Below are positions 45,549 through 53,822 of a stretch of DNA of 64,000 nt, in pieces; position 1 is the first letter of the stretch; each line of letters starts with the position of its first letter. The stretch spans positions 308,928 to 372,927 of the forward strand of contig NZ_VOSI01000001.1 of NCBI RefSeq assembly GCF_019797745.1, in the 5' to 3' direction. The notes below the pieces were generated by a model that saw nothing but the letters and a program-made list of their open reading frames with translations, was not told the origin of the DNA and did no database searches. Origin of the DNA: Edaphocola aurantiacus. GTDB taxonomy: Bacteria > Bacteroidota > Bacteroidia > Chitinophagales > Chitinophagaceae. The translations under genes and the position numbers were made by a program.

Positions 45549-45776
45549 TTAGAATACAGTTATTTTACAATTATAGTCAACTCCCAATACACTTCCGGAG
45601 CGATTACATTCTGCTTTTGCTTCTTTATACGTTTTATCACGGATAATAGAAGTACTGGTATTACCATTTACGGTACATTCACAGTTCCAGTCTTTAGGTT
45701 TATTACACGAGGTACCAAATGCTATGGCACCGCCAAAAATGGCTAAGGCAGCGGAGATCGATGCTATTCTTTTCAT
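45549..45776 (-). CDS. Small lipoprotein
   Basis: 75 residues. MKRIASISAALAIFGGAIAF and a lipobox-like GTSC indicate a lipidated cysteine. The mature part is about 50 residues with four further cysteines (CECTVNG, AECNRSG, DYNCKITVF), probably forming disulfides. The pattern is that of small Bacteroidota lipoproteins of unknown function. ATG 45776 is chosen; the longer frame adds a non-signal N-terminus. Confidence 0.7.
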   Translation of the reverse strand: MKRIASISAALAIFGGAIAFGTSCNKPKDWNCECTVNGNTSTSIIRDKTYKEAKAECNRSGSVLGVDYNCKITVF

Positions 45777-45938
45777 AAAATCGTTTTTGGTTACCCCAAT
45801 ATTAAAACAATAATCCAAGCTATTGAGATACAGAATGTTAATAAATTACCTGTATATACAAGCAAAATACCGTCCATTCCCCGCATATGCCCTTCAGGTA
45901 AAGGTTACAAATATGTTTTACAAAAGGAATATTTCAAT

Positions 45939-45946
45939 TAACTTTG
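45939..45946 (+). promoter_or_regulatory. -7 box for the TPR gene
   Basis: TAACTTTG fits TAnnTTTG, 24 bases before ATG 45970 and inside the longer open frame, supporting the later start. Confidence 0.55.
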
Positions 45947-45969
45947 CGGCTCAAATCAGAAAGAACAAC

Positions 45970-46623
45970 ATGTTTGCATTACGTAGATTTTTAGTCAAGA
46001 ACCGTCTGCTGCTGGCAGTGCTATTTATCGCATTAGGTATATTTTCAGGTATCAAAGTAACCTGGTGGCTGGGCTGGTTGCCTATCCTCATCGGTTTACT
46101 GACCGCTGCCGCACATTTCCTGATCGGCCCGATGACTATTCTCCCGCATTATATTGAAAGTGGCGATGTAGAAGAAGCTCAGAAATTAATTGATTCTGTA
46201 AAAAAACCAGAATGGCTGTTCAAACAGGTAAGATCAGGCTTTTATATGCTGAAGGCAAACTTATCTACCATGAACAATGACCTGGATGCTGCGGAAGAGC
46301 AGCTGAGAAAAGGACTGGCTTCAGGTGCTACAGATAAGGATGCTGAAGGTATGGCTTTACTGCAGTTAGGCTTTATCTCTGCTCAGAAAGGAAATCTGAA
46401 AGAATCTTATGAGCAATTGCGCAAAGCAGTGCAACTGGGCTTACCGGATGCAGATACTACAGCAAGAGCTTATATGCAGTTATCTTCTATCTGCGCACAG
46501 AGAAGAGATTACCGCGGTTGTAAATTTTACTTTGCAAAAGCAAAGGCCGCCAAGCCTAAAAATGCAGAGATTGTAGAGCAACTGAAAGAAATGAACAAAC
46601 AAATTGCCCGCATACCGGGATAA
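45970..46623 (+). CDS. Membrane-anchored TPR protein
   Basis: 217 residues. Two N-terminal hydrophobic helices (about 10-30 and 33-55, LLLAVLFIALGIFSGIKVTWWLGWLPILIGLLTAA) are followed by a helical domain. TPR-like pairs occur at about 95-195 (LDAAEEQLRKGLASGATDKDAEG, AQKGNLKESYEQLRKAVQLG). It probably scaffolds other membrane proteins; no specific function is recognised. Own promoter and terminator. Confidence 0.8.
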   Translation: MFALRRFLVKNRLLLAVLFIALGIFSGIKVTWWLGWLPILIGLLTAAAHFLIGPMTILPHYIESGDVEEAQKLIDSVKKPEWLFKQVRSGFYMLKANLSTMNNDLDAAEEQLRKGLASGATDKDAEGMALLQLGFISAQKGNLKESYEQLRKAVQLGLPDADTTARAYMQLSSICAQRRDYRGCKFYFAKAKAAKPKNAEIVEQLKEMNKQIARIPG

Positions 46624-46638
46624 AATAACACAATCAAT

Positions 46639-46667
46639 AAAAAAGCAGCCTTTCGGGCTGCTTTTTT
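46639..46667 (+). terminator. Terminator after the TPR gene
   Basis: A 12-bp stem AAAAAAGCAGCC/GGCTGCTTTTTT with a five-base loop. Confidence 0.85.
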
Positions 46668-46701
46668 ATTATGTATAACAGGCAATTCACAAGGATTCCC
46701 T

Positions 46702-46709
46702 TATTTTTG
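46702..46709 (+). promoter_or_regulatory. -7 box for lspA
   Basis: TATTTTTG fits TAnnTTTG, 73 bases before ATG 46782 and inside the longer open frame. Confidence 0.5.
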
Positions 46710-46781
46710 TTTCGTTTTTCAAAAAACCTGTATTTATTTATTCGCGCGCATCAAAACCGGCGAAGCATTGCTGCAAATTAT

Positions 46782-47465
46782 ATGAAGTATAAACATATTT
46801 TACTCCTCGTCTTCCTGATTATCCTCATAGACCAGTTCATCAAGATATACGTTAAGCTTAATTTCAATTACGGTGATAGTATCAACGTCATGGGCCTGAA
46901 ATGGTTCCAGTTGTACTTTATTGAGAATTCCGGAATGGCCTTCGGGATGAAGATCATGGATTCTACCACCGGTAAAGTAATCCTGACCCTCTTCCGCCTG
47001 GTAGCAGTAGGCTTCGGTTTTTACTGGGTAAAGACCCTGGTGAAACGTGGTCTGAGCAATGGCGTAAAAATATGCGCGGCCATGATCCTCGCAGGTGCAG
47101 CGGGCAACCTGATCGACAGTATGTTCTACGGAATGATGTTTGATCGTGGCCTGGCATTCGATCCTGCTGTAAATGACTATGTAAGTTATCTTGGCGTGGC
47201 CAAATTCGGCAAGGGTTATTCCGGGCTGCTGCATGGCAGCGTAGTAGATATGTTCTACTTCCCGGTAATCGATACCCATTGGCCGAAATGGATGCCAATG
47301 GTAGGCGGACAACGCTTTACCTTCTTTGATCCGATCTTCAACTTTGCAGATGCTTCTATCTCACTGGGCGTAATTATCCTGTTACTGTTCCAGCAAAAAG
47401 CCTTGAAGACAGACATGAATAAAGCCGCTACCGAAAAGGCCAATGCTGCAGAGAACGCATCTTAA
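46782..47465 (+). CDS. lspA: Lipoprotein signal peptidase
   Basis: A 227-residue aspartic membrane protease removing lipoprotein signal peptides. It has four membrane helices. The two catalytic aspartates are in AGAAGNLIDSMFYG and FNFADASISLGV. IENSGMAFGM is the conserved Asn-rich loop. An insertion of about 45 residues between the catalytic blocks (GLAFDPAVNDYVSYLG ... GGQRFTFFDP) is usual in Bacteroidota LspA. ATG 46782 starts directly at the first helix. Confidence 0.95.
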   Translation: MKYKHILLLVFLIILIDQFIKIYVKLNFNYGDSINVMGLKWFQLYFIENSGMAFGMKIMDSTTGKVILTLFRLVAVGFGFYWVKTLVKRGLSNGVKICAAMILAGAAGNLIDSMFYGMMFDRGLAFDPAVNDYVSYLGVAKFGKGYSGLLHGSVVDMFYFPVIDTHWPKWMPMVGGQRFTFFDPIFNFADASISLGVIILLLFQQKALKTDMNKAATEKANAAENAS

Positions 47466-47508
47466 ATTTTATTTCACTTCATTCATTATATAATATTACT
47501 CATTCGAC

Positions 47509-48789
47509 ATGACTACGTACACGTTCGAAAACAATCTTGAATATGCATTATCACTTGATGATGTAGATATATTACATTCTTTCCGTGAGCGCTTCCATTT
47601 TCCTCAGCATGATGGAAATGATGTGCTTTATTTCTGCGGTAACTCACTGGGTCTGCAACCAAGAAGTGCTTCCTGGCTGTTTCAGAAAGAGCTGGCCGAC
47701 TGGGCCAAATATGGTGTAGAAGGTCATTTCCAGGCAGAGAACCCATGGATGCATTACCACAATCAGTTCAGCACTTCCCTGGCCAGAATCGTAGGAGCCA
47801 ATACTTCAGAAGTAGTGGCTATGAATACGCTGACGGTAAACCTGCATTTACTAATGATCTCTTTTTACCGCCCTACCCAGCAGCGCTATAAGATCATTAT
47901 GGAGGCAGGCGCATTCCCTTCTGATCAGTATGCAATGGAAACGCAGGTAAAAATGCACGGCTTTGATCCTAATGAAGCCATTATCGAACTGACTCCGAGA
48001 GATGGAGAGCATTGCCTGAGAGATGAAGATATTTTACAGGCCATCAAAGACACCGGCGATCAGCTGGCTTGTGTGATGATGGGTGGTGTAAACTATTATA
48101 CCGGTCAATTCTTTGACATGCCGGCGATTACCAAAGCAGCGCATGAAGTTGGCGCCCTGTGCGGTTTTGACCTTGCACATGCTATGGGTAATGTGCCGAT
48201 GCAATTGCATGACTGGGATGTAGACTTCGCCTGCTGGTGTTCTTACAAATACCTAAACTCTGGTCCTGGTGGTGTAGCGGGTATTTTTGTTCATGAGAAA
48301 CATGGCAACAACCCGGATACCCTGCGTCTTGCCGGTTGGTGGGGCAATGATGAGTCTACCCGTTTCAAAATGAAAAAAGGCTTTATCCCTGCTAAAGGTG
48401 CAGCCAGCTGGCAGATGAGTAATGCGCCGGTTTTCAATATGATCGCGCACAAATCTTCCCTGGATATTTTTGACAAAACATCTGTAGCACAACTCAGAGA
48501 AAAGAGCCTGAAGCTGACTGCTTATGCAGAATTCCTGTTGCAACCATTGGAAGCAGCCGGTATTTTTGAAATTATTACACCAAAAGAACCGCATCGCCGT
48601 GGAGCGCAGCTGTCCCTGTTGTTCAAAGACAAAGGCAGAGCTGCATTTGATCACCTGACCGCTCATGGTGTAGTTGCAGACTGGCGTGAGCCAAATGTAA
48701 TCCGCATCGCACCAGTACCGATGTACAACAGCTTTGAAGATGTATATCGCTTTGCAGACCTGTTACAGCAATTCCTGAAAGGTCATTAA
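47509..48789 (+). CDS. kynU: Kynureninase
   Basis: A 426-residue PLP enzyme that splits kynurenine to anthranilate and alanine, or 3-hydroxykynurenine to 3-hydroxyanthranilate. The PLP lysine is in CWCSYKYLNSGPGG. Other landmarks are FCGNSLGLQPRSA at the N-terminus, FDLAHAMGNVPM (PLP-binding Asp) and LAGWWGNDESTRFKM. No other kynurenine-pathway gene is near, so it may serve tryptophan breakdown or NAD synthesis with genes elsewhere. Confidence 0.95.
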   Translation: MTTYTFENNLEYALSLDDVDILHSFRERFHFPQHDGNDVLYFCGNSLGLQPRSASWLFQKELADWAKYGVEGHFQAENPWMHYHNQFSTSLARIVGANTSEVVAMNTLTVNLHLLMISFYRPTQQRYKIIMEAGAFPSDQYAMETQVKMHGFDPNEAIIELTPRDGEHCLRDEDILQAIKDTGDQLACVMMGGVNYYTGQFFDMPAITKAAHEVGALCGFDLAHAMGNVPMQLHDWDVDFACWCSYKYLNSGPGGVAGIFVHEKHGNNPDTLRLAGWWGNDESTRFKMKKGFIPAKGAASWQMSNAPVFNMIAHKSSLDIFDKTSVAQLREKSLKLTAYAEFLLQPLEAAGIFEIITPKEPHRRGAQLSLLFKDKGRAAFDHLTAHGVVADWREPNVIRIAPVPMYNSFEDVYRFADLLQQFLKGH

Positions 48790-48811
48790 TTTGAACCTGG
48801 ATTATATAAAG

Positions 48812-48838
48812 AAAGGAGCATCTCACGATGCTCCTTTT
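48812..48838. terminator. Bidirectional terminator after kynU
   Basis: An 11-bp stem AAAGGAGCATC/GATGCTCCTTT with loop TCAC between convergent genes. Confidence 0.8.
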
Positions 48839-48857
48839 ACATTGAACAGAAATTCCA

Positions 48858-50024
48858 CTAACTGTTCAATACTTTGCTGATATTGTGTTGTGCAAAGCCG
48901 GCAGAGGTTGTCATGCCCTTACCGCCAATACCCGTAACAATATGAATGCGCTTGTCTATGGTATGACAGAAAATCTCATCGTCATGCTGGGCATAAAAAC
49001 CGGCCCAGTTCTGGGCTATATTCCAGTTGTCCAGTTGCATGATCTTCTTTGCTTCCCTCAGCATGATCTCATTAATGTGCATATCATTATAGAATATGCT
49101 CAGGTCATCCTGGTCCTCTATTGGTGCATAGAGATGAGAATCTCCGATGATCACACTACCGTCTACCCTTTGTTTAAACAGGATATGAATGCCGTAATCC
49201 ACACAATCCTGTGGCACGTCTGCGGTATCCAGCTGCTGATAACTGTCACAGGCCGTAAAGCTCTCATAGCGTCTGATCGTAAGCCCGGTAAGGATATTGC
49301 CCGGCAACACCGTATGCTGCTGCGGGTAAGTAGCCATCATATTCAGCTTAGATACGATCAGCCCGCTTGTAGCAAACACTTCCGGGAATAGTAATTTAAA
49401 CTCTCTGCCAGAGCAGATAAAACAATGAACTGCAGTATACTCCTGCTTGTCAGCAGTGCTTACCCTTACGGTATCTCCGGCAGTTTCTGTGGCCACTACA
49501 GGGCAATTATTCCGGTGGCTGAACTGCTGCGGAAATTTAACGGACAGGTATTCCAGTACACGATGCACCAGGATTTCCGGCTCGGCCGATACTTCCTGCG
49601 GAAAGAACAGTGCTCCCTTAGCATAACCGGTCTGCACCATCGGGTAGCGCTCCAGCAACTGTGCAGCGGTCCATAATTCAGCTGTATAATCTACCGCCTG
49701 AAACTTTGTCTGCAGCTCTTCCAGTACCGTCATTTCAGACGCTGTATTGGCTATATAACAGGAACCATTATTGCGGATACCAATATGGAATTCACTTTGT
49801 ATTTCTTTGTATAATTCTGTAGCCATGCGACCGTATTCATGCCATTCACTGCCGGGTATCAGACCAGAAGGCACGACCTGCCCGAAATTGCGTACAGTGG
49901 CTTCCTGGGCACGCTTATCCTTCTCCAGTAACATTACCGTCTTGCCTGCCTTCAGGGCATGATAAGCATGAAATACGCCAAGGACTCCGGCTCCGATAAT
50001 GATTACGTCAAACTGTTTTGTCAT
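48858..50024 (-). CDS. FAD-dependent amine oxidoreductase, TIGR03364-like (HpnW-type)
   Basis: 388 residues of the DAO/glycine-oxidase fold. The N-terminal FAD dinucleotide motif is DVIIIGAGVLGVFHAYHAL with the acidic LLEKD at the second strand. The substrate-binding part and C-terminal GIGGKGMTTSAGFAQHNI close the FAD site. Details such as TVRNFGQVVPSGLIPGSEW match the group I know as TIGR03364, which is known to co-occur with phosphonatase-like hydrolases and was proposed to deaminate an aminophosphonate. The TIGR03351-like partner is present at 60762. ATG 50024 is used because the FAD motif follows directly. Last gene of the leftward arm. Confidence 0.85.
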   Translation of the reverse strand: MTKQFDVIIIGAGVLGVFHAYHALKAGKTVMLLEKDKRAQEATVRNFGQVVPSGLIPGSEWHEYGRMATELYKEIQSEFHIGIRNNGSCYIANTASEMTVLEELQTKFQAVDYTAELWTAAQLLERYPMVQTGYAKGALFFPQEVSAEPEILVHRVLEYLSVKFPQQFSHRNNCPVVATETAGDTVRVSTADKQEYTAVHCFICSGREFKLLFPEVFATSGLIVSKLNMMATYPQQHTVLPGNILTGLTIRRYESFTACDSYQQLDTADVPQDCVDYGIHILFKQRVDGSVIIGDSHLYAPIEDQDDLSIFYNDMHINEIMLREAKKIMQLDNWNIAQNWAGFYAQHDDEIFCHTIDKRIHIVTGIGGKGMTTSAGFAQHNISKVLNS

Positions 50025-50054
50025 GTGTATGTATTGTGTCTCTAAATGCAAAAT

Positions 50055-50084
50055 ATATTGTCTCCGGCTAGCCGGAGACAATAT
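50055..50084 (-). terminator. Perfect 30-bp palindrome between LamG protein and oxidoreductase
   Basis: The two 15-base halves (50055-50069 and 50070-50084) are exactly complementary. On the minus strand the hairpin lies after the LamG gene and is followed by ATTTTG rather than a clean T run. It may be a weak terminator, an RNA processing/stability element, or a protein site in front of the oxidoreductase gene. Confidence 0.6.
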
Positions 50085-50100
50085 GGGTATTATATTTAAA

Positions 50101-53100
50101 TTAATGTTGGATTACTACTTTCTGTGTTCCTGATGCTTTACCATTATTTACGGTAATGAAATATACGCCTGCTGGTAAGGTCTGTACATCCAGACTTGTC
50201 AATCTGTTGCTGATTACCTGTTGCAGTACTACTGTACCGATCTGGTTATGCATCACCAGTTTTGCCTGTGCAGTACCATTCAGGATTACCTGCAGCTGAT
50301 CAGCAGCCGGGTTAGGATACAGTCTGAAATCATCTGCACCCAACTCCTTAATACTGTTCGGATCTGCTGTAGTAAAGGTAAATGGTCCCTGCCATGGATT
50401 CAGCCCTAAAGTACAGCTATCCTGTATGTAGAACTCATAATCCGTATTGTTGGTCAGTCCGGAGAAAGTATACTGTGCAGCACTCAGGTTCGCAACGATG
50501 GTACCATTAGCCGGAACGAAACCGGTTGTACCATAACTCAGGTTCCATAAACCCGCAGTACTGGTCCAGGTAGCTTTTGCCCCGCTTGCATTGATGTTGC
50601 TCACCACAACATTATGCGCCGGCTCACATGGCAGTGTAGTGTAGGAGAATGGCCCTACCCATCCGCTGTTCGTCACACTGGAATTACAGTTAGCTCTTAC
50701 ATAAAAATCATAAGTAGTATTCGGTGTTGCCGCAGTCAGCTCAAAACGTTTATCACCAACAGTGGTCTGGATACCGAATGCCGGATTACCAAATCCTTGT
50801 GTGCCCCAGCTTACAATATAATCCTGGGTAACGATACCGTTATCTTCCCACTTCAGGACCATAGCCGCAGCTGTAATACTGTCTGCATGTACGTTGAACG
50901 GTTGCGGACAAGGGTTCAGCGTAGTGAAGTAGAATGGTCCAACCCATGTACTGGCGCTTGTTGCACTACAGGAGTCTTTCATATAAAACTTGTACGTCTG
51001 AGAAGCATTCAGGTTCGTTAAGGTCAGCGAAGCAGTTGTGCTCGTTACGGCAGTACCAGTACCTGGTAAGAAAGCGATATTACCGTATTCGATCAGGTGT
51101 TTACCCGCAGCGGAAGTCCAGCTGATGGTAGCATTACCAGTGTCTATATTGGCAATAGTAATGTTCTGTGGTGTAGCACAGGCCGGAGCAGAGAAGTCTG
51201 CCAGGACAAATTGCTTCACACCCAAAGCCTGCATTAAGCTCAGTTGCTGTGCAGTTGTATTGTTAGCCGCTACACTCTGTGTCCACAAAGTATCATCATT
51301 TGCTTTACGGTTATACAGGTGCAGGTTAGCATTATTACTTACTGCATTAGGATAACTGCTGTAATGGTACACTGTTTTATACTGAGCTGTTTTATTGCCC
51401 GGGGTATACACACCGAAGTATTGATTGGTCGTACCTAATTGCACAATACCATTCACCATATTCGGCACAGTATTGATGCGGTATAATTGTAGCCCTTTAG
51501 TATTGGCTTCTACAGAATCGATCGTGATCTGTCCCATAGCATTACTGCCTAATGAAAGGCTTACACCATTCCATCCGTTAGGGTACACTTGTATACTCGT
51601 ATCTCCGATAGCAGCACCACTGATCACGCGTTGCGGGTTGTTCAGCAATGTACCGTTAAACACCGTACCGGTTGCAGCAAGGTTGGTCAGTACCGTACCG
51701 CTGGCCTCATCCATACGATAATAGGCCAATAAATTAGTATCAGTAGCATTGATTTTATGACACATATTTGCCCTGATCTCTTCAACCGTCATTGCTTTCT
51801 TCCAGACGCGCAGTTCATCCATTCCTCCTTTAAATTTAGGACCGTACACACCGGTACCATCCTGACCGATACGCATAGGTAATGTACCATCAAGGCTCAG
51901 TAAAGAGTCTGCAGCGATATTGATCGGGCTGCCGGCCTGTACCCCATTCAGGTATGCCGTAAGGCTTCCTTTACGGTCTACAACCATAGCGATATGATTC
52001 CACTCTGCCGGGTCCGGTACATTGATATCATAATCTCTGCGGGTACCGCCAGCTGGCTTGAAATTGAAACGCAGGTTACCGCCACCGTTCCAGCACCAGA
52101 GAATACCTGTATTGGCACCACTGTTCCAGTCTTTGTTTCCGATAAAGGAAGGATCGCTGGAAGGGTTATTGAACTTAATCCATGTCTCTAAAGTATAACT
52201 GCCTTTTGCCATAGCACCGGATAAAGAATCACCCAGGTTTACATGTTCATTAGCGCCCGTACCCTGGAAGTTCATTGCATAACCACTGCCATAAGTGCTG
52301 TAGTCCATAGCCGTTGTAAACGTATACGGTCCGGCCCATGCACTGGCGCTATTGATAGAAGCACAGGTATCACGCACATAGAATCTGTAGGTAGTATTGC
52401 TTTGCAGGTTATTTACCGTATAGTTTGCAGCAGAAAGATTGTTCACCACAGTACCGCCATTACCCGGAATAAAGGTTCCTTGACCGTATACCAGGTTCCA
52501 GGCATTGGAACCGCCGGTGATCCAGCTCAGCTGTGCAGCGCTGGTGCTAATATTCTGTGCATTTAATGCAGTAGGTGTATTACAGGTCACAGAGGTAACG
52601 AAGCTACCGATGATTAATTCCTGTCTGCCCGAAATACCCGTTTTGCTCAGGGTATTATTGGTTATATTTTTAGTCGCCGCCCATAAGCTCCACACAGAAT
52701 CCATACTGTAGCGCTTAAACAGGTCTATACCACCTTCAAATGTATTGGCCGCCGGATAGTTGGTATAATTATACACCAGGTTATAGCTGCTGGTATCTGA
52801 TACCGGGAATACACCGTAGTACACATTATTTGTGCCCGGATTGGCAATACCGGAAGTCGTATTCGGTACGGCATTCACTTTGAACAGGTGTATGCCGGTA
52901 GTATTATTGCTGATATTATCCAGCTGTACGGTTCCGTTCGCAGGAGAGGTCAGGCTTAATGTCTGTCCGGTGTACGTTGCAGCATACAGTTGTACCGATT
53001 CATCTCCGACAGATGCACCGCTGGCTATTCTTGCCGGTGTATTAACGAAAGTACCGTTGAAAAATCCGGTGCTTGTTGCAGCGGAGTTTGCTACCGTAGT

Positions 53101-53760
53101 GCCGGTAGCTTCATCCATACGGTAGTAAGCCATCAGCCCGGTTTCTGCCCCGGTCAGTTTGTGACACATATCATTGCGGATATCGGCCACTGTGCGTACA
53201 TTATTCCAGATGCGCACCTCATCCATATCACCATCGATACCGAAAGCGGCATTACCATCTGCACCAAGGCGTAAAGGCAAACCTGCATCAATAGCGAAAC
53301 CGGAATCTGCGGCAATGCTTACAGCTGTACCATTCTGTACACCGTTTACATAACCCGTGATGTTTCCATTACGTTTTACGGTAACCGCGATATGATTCCA
53401 TTTGCCATAATCCAAGGTCATATTCATATCCTTACGGGTACGACCCGCAGCGCGGAAGTTAAAGCGAAGGGTGTTCGTGGCATAACGGCACCAGACGATA
53501 CCGGTATTGGCCCCACTGGCCCAGTTTTTATTACCCAGGAATACCGGGTCAGAACTATTGCTTCTGACTTTTACCCACATTTCTATGGTAAAGTCAGATT
53601 GTGACAGGGAGCGGGATAAGGAGTCGCCCATATTCACATGGCTGCTGCCATTAAAACTCAGTGCCTTTGCAGCACCCTGCCCGTACGAAGACAAGCTTTG
53701 CCCCAGACCTATGCTCATAAACAGCAAGGCCAGTACGCGTACCAGTAATTTTGTGTTCAT
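50101..53760 (-). CDS. Giant T9SS-exported protein with two LamG and several FN3 domains
   Basis: 1219 residues. A signal peptide (LLFMSIGLGQSLSSYGQ) is followed by a first LamG-type unit (about 33-390), an FN3 domain (about 395-485), and a second LamG unit (about 490-860). Three further FN3-like domains and a type A T9SS sorting domain (YPNPAADQLQVIL ... AGVYFITVNNGKASGTQKVVI) close the protein. The two LamG units are internal duplicates, sharing the NK(D/N)W(A/N)SGANTGI pattern and MCHK-x(6-9)-LLAYYRMDEA. FN3 domains share NxTYxFYxRDTC strings. Probably a surface binding protein; no active site is visible. It lies between the phosphatase-fold gene and the oxidoreductase. Confidence 0.9.
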   Translation of the reverse strand: MNTKLLVRVLALLFMSIGLGQSLSSYGQGAAKALSFNGSSHVNMGDSLSRSLSQSDFTIEMWVKVRSNSSDPVFLGNKNWASGANTGIVWCRYATNTLRFNFRAAGRTRKDMNMTLDYGKWNHIAVTVKRNGNITGYVNGVQNGTAVSIAADSGFAIDAGLPLRLGADGNAAFGIDGDMDEVRIWNNVRTVADIRNDMCHKLTGAETGLMAYYRMDEATGTTVANSAATSTGFFNGTFVNTPARIASGASVGDESVQLYAATYTGQTLSLTSPANGTVQLDNISNNTTGIHLFKVNAVPNTTSGIANPGTNNVYYGVFPVSDTSSYNLVYNYTNYPAANTFEGGIDLFKRYSMDSVWSLWAATKNITNNTLSKTGISGRQELIIGSFVTSVTCNTPTALNAQNISTSAAQLSWITGGSNAWNLVYGQGTFIPGNGGTVVNNLSAANYTVNNLQSNTTYRFYVRDTCASINSASAWAGPYTFTTAMDYSTYGSGYAMNFQGTGANEHVNLGDSLSGAMAKGSYTLETWIKFNNPSSDPSFIGNKDWNSGANTGILWCWNGGGNLRFNFKPAGGTRRDYDINVPDPAEWNHIAMVVDRKGSLTAYLNGVQAGSPINIAADSLLSLDGTLPMRIGQDGTGVYGPKFKGGMDELRVWKKAMTVEEIRANMCHKINATDTNLLAYYRMDEASGTVLTNLAATGTVFNGTLLNNPQRVISGAAIGDTSIQVYPNGWNGVSLSLGSNAMGQITIDSVEANTKGLQLYRINTVPNMVNGIVQLGTTNQYFGVYTPGNKTAQYKTVYHYSSYPNAVSNNANLHLYNRKANDDTLWTQSVAANNTTAQQLSLMQALGVKQFVLADFSAPACATPQNITIANIDTGNATISWTSAAGKHLIEYGNIAFLPGTGTAVTSTTASLTLTNLNASQTYKFYMKDSCSATSASTWVGPFYFTTLNPCPQPFNVHADSITAAAMVLKWEDNGIVTQDYIVSWGTQGFGNPAFGIQTTVGDKRFELTAATPNTTYDFYVRANCNSSVTNSGWVGPFSYTTLPCEPAHNVVVSNINASGAKATWTSTAGLWNLSYGTTGFVPANGTIVANLSAAQYTFSGLTNNTDYEFYIQDSCTLGLNPWQGPFTFTTADPNSIKELGADDFRLYPNPAADQLQVILNGTAQAKLVMHNQIGTVVLQQVISNRLTSLDVQTLPAGVYFITVNNGKASGTQKVVIQH

Positions 53761-53780
53761 TATGATTTGTTTGAAATGAG

Positions 53781-53814
53781 CTTAAAGAAAAGCGGATGCC
53801 CTGCGACATCCGCT
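53781..53814 (-). terminator. Hairpin between alkaline-phosphatase-like gene and LamG gene
   Basis: On the minus strand AGCGGATG pairs with CATCCGCT (8 bp, 8-base loop), followed by TTTC and TTT. It is probably a partial terminator that lowers expression of the downstream LamG gene. Confidence 0.65.
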
Positions 53815-53822
53815 ATAAAATG

